A stretch of DNA of 64,000 nucleotides from contig NZ_MODW01000002.1 of NCBI RefSeq assembly GCF_001866135.1, positions 518,917-582,916 of the forward strand, given 5' to 3'. The stretch is from Microbacterium sp. LCT-H2. GTDB lineage: Bacteria > Actinomycetota > Actinomycetes > Actinomycetales > Microbacteriaceae. The stretch's first letter is position 1, and every line of letters begins with the position of its first letter. The notes under the pieces are model-generated. The model saw only the letters and a list, made by a program, of their open reading frames with translations, ran no database searches and had not been told where the DNA came from. This document shows, piece after piece, positions 62,267 through 64,000 of this stretch. Made by a program: the position numbers and the translations under genes.

Positions 62267-63001
62267 ATGGTGGATGTGACACGCGCGCGATCGTTCGAGG
62301 GCATCGGTGAGGAGTATGACCGCTACCGACCGGGGTTCCCGGAGCGTGCGGCCGACATCATCGTTCCGGACCGGGTGGCCACGGCGCTCGACCTCGGTGC
62401 CGGCACTGGGAAGTTCACGGGCTTGCTCGTCGCGCGCGCGGCGCGGGTGATCGCGGTCGAGCCCTCCGCGCCGATGCTCGCCGTGCTCGCGCGGACGTTG
62501 CCGACGGTCGATGCGCGGCCGGGGACCGCGGAGAGCATCCCCGTGCCGGACGGCTCCGTCGATGCCGTCAGCGTCGCGCAGGCGTTCCACTGGTTCGATC
62601 GGGACGCGGCGGCGGCCGAGATCGCCCGCACGCTCGTCCCTCACGGCACGCTCGGGCTGCTGTGGAATCGTGCCGACCCCGCCTGTGCCTGGGATCTCGC
62701 GTGTCACCGGGTGGCCCATCCTGCGGTCGGCGCAGACGACGACACCTCCGCGTCGGCCGCGGATCTCCCCGGTTTCGTCCTGGATGTCCACGAGGAGGTG
62801 CGCTGGACGGAGCGGATCTCCCGCGAGGACTACCTCCGACGGTGGGGCACGGTGAGCAGCTTCCTCGTGGCGGACGATGCGGAGCGTGCGGCGATGGTGG
62901 CAGACCTGGAGGCGGTGCTGGACGGCGCGGACGAGACGCGGGGAGAGGCGGAGTTCGATCTGCCCCACCTCACCGACGTGTTCCGCTACCGCCGGGCATG
63001 A
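62267..63001 (+). CDS. Class I SAM-dependent methyltransferase
   Basis: 244 residues. SAM motif I is ALDLGAGTGKFTGLLV (about 42), the ribose-binding acidic residue lies in VIAVEPSAPMLAVL, and the later motif is SVDAVSVAQAFHWFD, typical of the UbiE/Methyltransf_11 group with AFHWFD. Substrate unknown. TAGCGT 6 nt before the ATG predicts a leaderless mRNA. The stop overlaps the next start (ATGA). Confidence 0.9.
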   Translation: MVDVTRARSFEGIGEEYDRYRPGFPERAADIIVPDRVATALDLGAGTGKFTGLLVARAARVIAVEPSAPMLAVLARTLPTVDARPGTAESIPVPDGSVDAVSVAQAFHWFDRDAAAAEIARTLVPHGTLGLLWNRADPACAWDLACHRVAHPAVGADDDTSASAADLPGFVLDVHEEVRWTERISREDYLRRWGTVSSFLVADDAERAAMVADLEAVLDGADETRGEAEFDLPHLTDVFRYRRA

Positions 63002-63480
63002 GGATCTGGTCGCTGCATCCGGAGTACCTCGACCGTCAGGGGCTCGTCGCCTGTTGGCGGGAGACCCTCCTCGCCCAGGCGGTGCTCGCCGACGCCACGA
63101 AGGGGTATCAACGGCATCCGCAGCTCGAGCGCTTCCGGGCGACGGCCGATCCCGTGGCCGCGGTGGGCGCGTACCTGGCAGGTGTCGCTGACGAGGCGGA
63201 CGAGCGCGGCTACCGTTTCGACCGCACGCGTATCCGGCGCGCGGAGTCGGCGGTGCCGTCGATCCCGGTCACCGCGGGTCAGCTGGCACGCGAGTGGGAG
63301 CATCTGCGGGCGAAGCTCGCCGAGCGCAGCCCGGACGTGCTCCGCCGACACGGGTCTGTGGAGCTCCCGGAGGCGCACCCGCTGTTCGTCGTCGTGCCCG
63401 GGCCGGTCGCGTCCTGGGAGCGCGCCGACCCCGCGACCGGAGTCAGTCGACGCCGAGGAACGAGCGATCCGTCAGGATGA
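62998..63480 (+). CDS. Pyrimidine-dimer DNA glycosylase family protein
   Basis: 160 residues. The start MRIWSLHPEYLDRQGLVACWRE and AQAVLADATKGYQRHPQLERF match the Pyr_excise (T4 endonuclease V-like) family found in many bacteria as a short protein. These enzymes act, or are annotated to act, on UV dimers; activity in this subfamily is little tested. The N-terminal residue after Met is Arg rather than the Thr2 nucleophile of T4 endonuclease V. It overlaps the preceding methyltransferase (ATGA) and the 3' end of map by 38 nt. Confidence 0.82.
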   Translation: MRIWSLHPEYLDRQGLVACWRETLLAQAVLADATKGYQRHPQLERFRATADPVAAVGAYLAGVADEADERGYRFDRTRIRRAESAVPSIPVTAGQLAREWEHLRAKLAERSPDVLRRHGSVELPEAHPLFVVVPGPVASWERADPATGVSRRRGTSDPSG

Positions 63481-64000
63481 TCGGACCGTCCTCGGTGATG
63501 GCGATGGTGTGCTCGGAGTGCGCGCCGCGGGAGCCGTCCGCGCTGCGCAGCGTCCACCCGTCGGGGTCGGTGATCAGCTCGTCCGTCGTCGCGAGGAACC
63601 ACGGCTCCAGGGCGAGCACGAGGCCGGCTCGGAGCGGGAAACCGCGTCCTGCGCGGCCGTCGTTCGCCACATGAGGGTCGCCGTGCATCGTGCGGCCCAC
63701 GCCGTGCCCGCCGAAGTCGGTGTTGATGGAGTACCCCTCGCCGTGGGCGACGTCCGCGATCGCGGCGGAGATGTCGCCGATGCGGTTGCCGACCACCGAG
63801 GTCTCGATCGCGGCGGCCAGCGCGCGCTCCGTGGTGTCGATGAGGCGCAGGTCCTCCTCCTTCGGCGTGCCGACCACGAAGGAGACGGCGGAGTCCGCGA
63901 CCCAGCCATCGACCGAGACGGCGAAGTCGAGGGTGACGAGGTCGCCGTCCCGGAGCGTGTAGTCGTGCGGGAGGCCGTGCAGCACGGCGTCGTTCACCGA
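63443..64000 (-). CDS. map: Methionine aminopeptidase, type I (partial)
   Basis: The C-terminal 185 residues are present; the N-terminus lies beyond the window edge. The dinuclear-metal ligands are in LVTLDFAVSVDGWVADSA (two Asp), HGVGRTMHGDPHV (His), LALEPW (Glu) and GAHSEHTIAI (Glu), and NDAVLHGLP is the conserved lead-in. It removes initiator Met from new proteins. Convergent with, and overlapping, the Pyr_excise gene. Confidence 0.95.
   Translation of the reverse strand, partial: SVNDAVLHGLPHDYTLRDGDLVTLDFAVSVDGWVADSAVSFVVGTPKEEDLRLIDTTERALAAAIETSVVGNRIGDISAAIADVAHGEGYSINTDFGGHGVGRTMHGDPHVANDGRAGRGFPLRAGLVLALEPWFLATTDELITDPDGWTLRSADGSRGAHSEHTIAITEDGPIILTDRSFLGVD

Noticed and set aside
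1..64000. CRISPR array, prophage, transposon or integrated element
   Set aside because: No regularly spaced identical repeats, integrase, transposase or phage structural genes, and no direct repeats at either tRNA that would mark an attachment site.

Overview
The window is 64 kb of gene-dense, very GC-rich DNA (about 70% G+C) with actinobacterial gene order. Synteny blocks such as leuCD-murA-plsC-gpsA-ddl-DUF3515-thiL-rsmD-recG-coaD-yceD-rpmF-rnc-mutM and rpsP-khpA-rimM-trmD, together with the protein sequences, point to the family Microbacteriaceae, most likely Microbacterium. The genus is inferred from remembered protein similarity and no search was run. I see no phage, insertion sequence, CRISPR array or rRNA operon. 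Two tRNA genes (Gln-CUG, Glu-CUC) are present. The sequence is chromosomal and mostly housekeeping.

Layout. 0-5.5 kb: an AbiEi-like/vsr-like protein, then a tightly overlapping fumarylacetoacetate hydrolase-MFS-methyltransferase group and gltX. 5.5-20 kb: tRNA-Gln, membrane proteins, an EgtC-like amidotransferase, MFS exporters, a topoisomerase IB, aminopeptidase N, a secreted trypsin-like protease, a GNAT/metallo-hydrolase pair, tRNA-Glu, an ArsR-MFS pair, and an ECF sigma factor overlapping a two-membrane-segment DUF4349 protein. 20-24 kb: terC behind a structured leader, then a PLP sulfhydrylase-type enzyme with a flavin monooxygenase. 24-37.6 kb: the biosynthetic and cell-wall block (leucine, peptidoglycan, phospholipid, thiamine, CoA, ribosome, RNase III, DNA repair). 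37.7-41.7 kb: a minus-strand insertion between mutM and smc holding an ABC exporter, a double GNAT and a cluster of tiny ORFs. 41.8-53.5 kb: smc, ftsY, lipBA, a TetR regulator, ffh, and an EamA exporter divergent from a LysR regulator. 53.6-58.9 kb: a complete glycerol catabolic locus (glpD, glpF, glpK) with a divergent SorC-type regulator. 58.9-64 kb: a YbdK-type ligase, the rpsP-khpA-rimM-trmD operon, a methyltransferase, a pyrimidine-dimer glycosylase, and the 3' part of map, cut by the window end.

Regulation visible in the DNA. The most systematic signal is a TANNNT box placed exactly 6 nt before the start codon at 14 genes on both strands, with 6 more near matches. This is the signature of leaderless transcription. 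Local signals include a leucine leader peptide (three consecutive Leu codons) with an overlapping stem upstream of leuCD, a manganese-riboswitch-like leader upstream of terC, perfect or near-perfect operators at the ArsR, LysR and SorC genes, mutually exclusive hairpins before glpF, and a long structured leader before rpsP. Strong GC-rich hairpins separate most convergent genes, and a palindromic intergenic repeat occurs twice, 49 kb apart.

I see no obvious new defence or biosynthetic system. The least explained parts are the small-ORF cluster at 41.0-41.7 kb, the sigma factor/DUF4349 pair, and the 101-nt coding overlap of gpsA with ddl.
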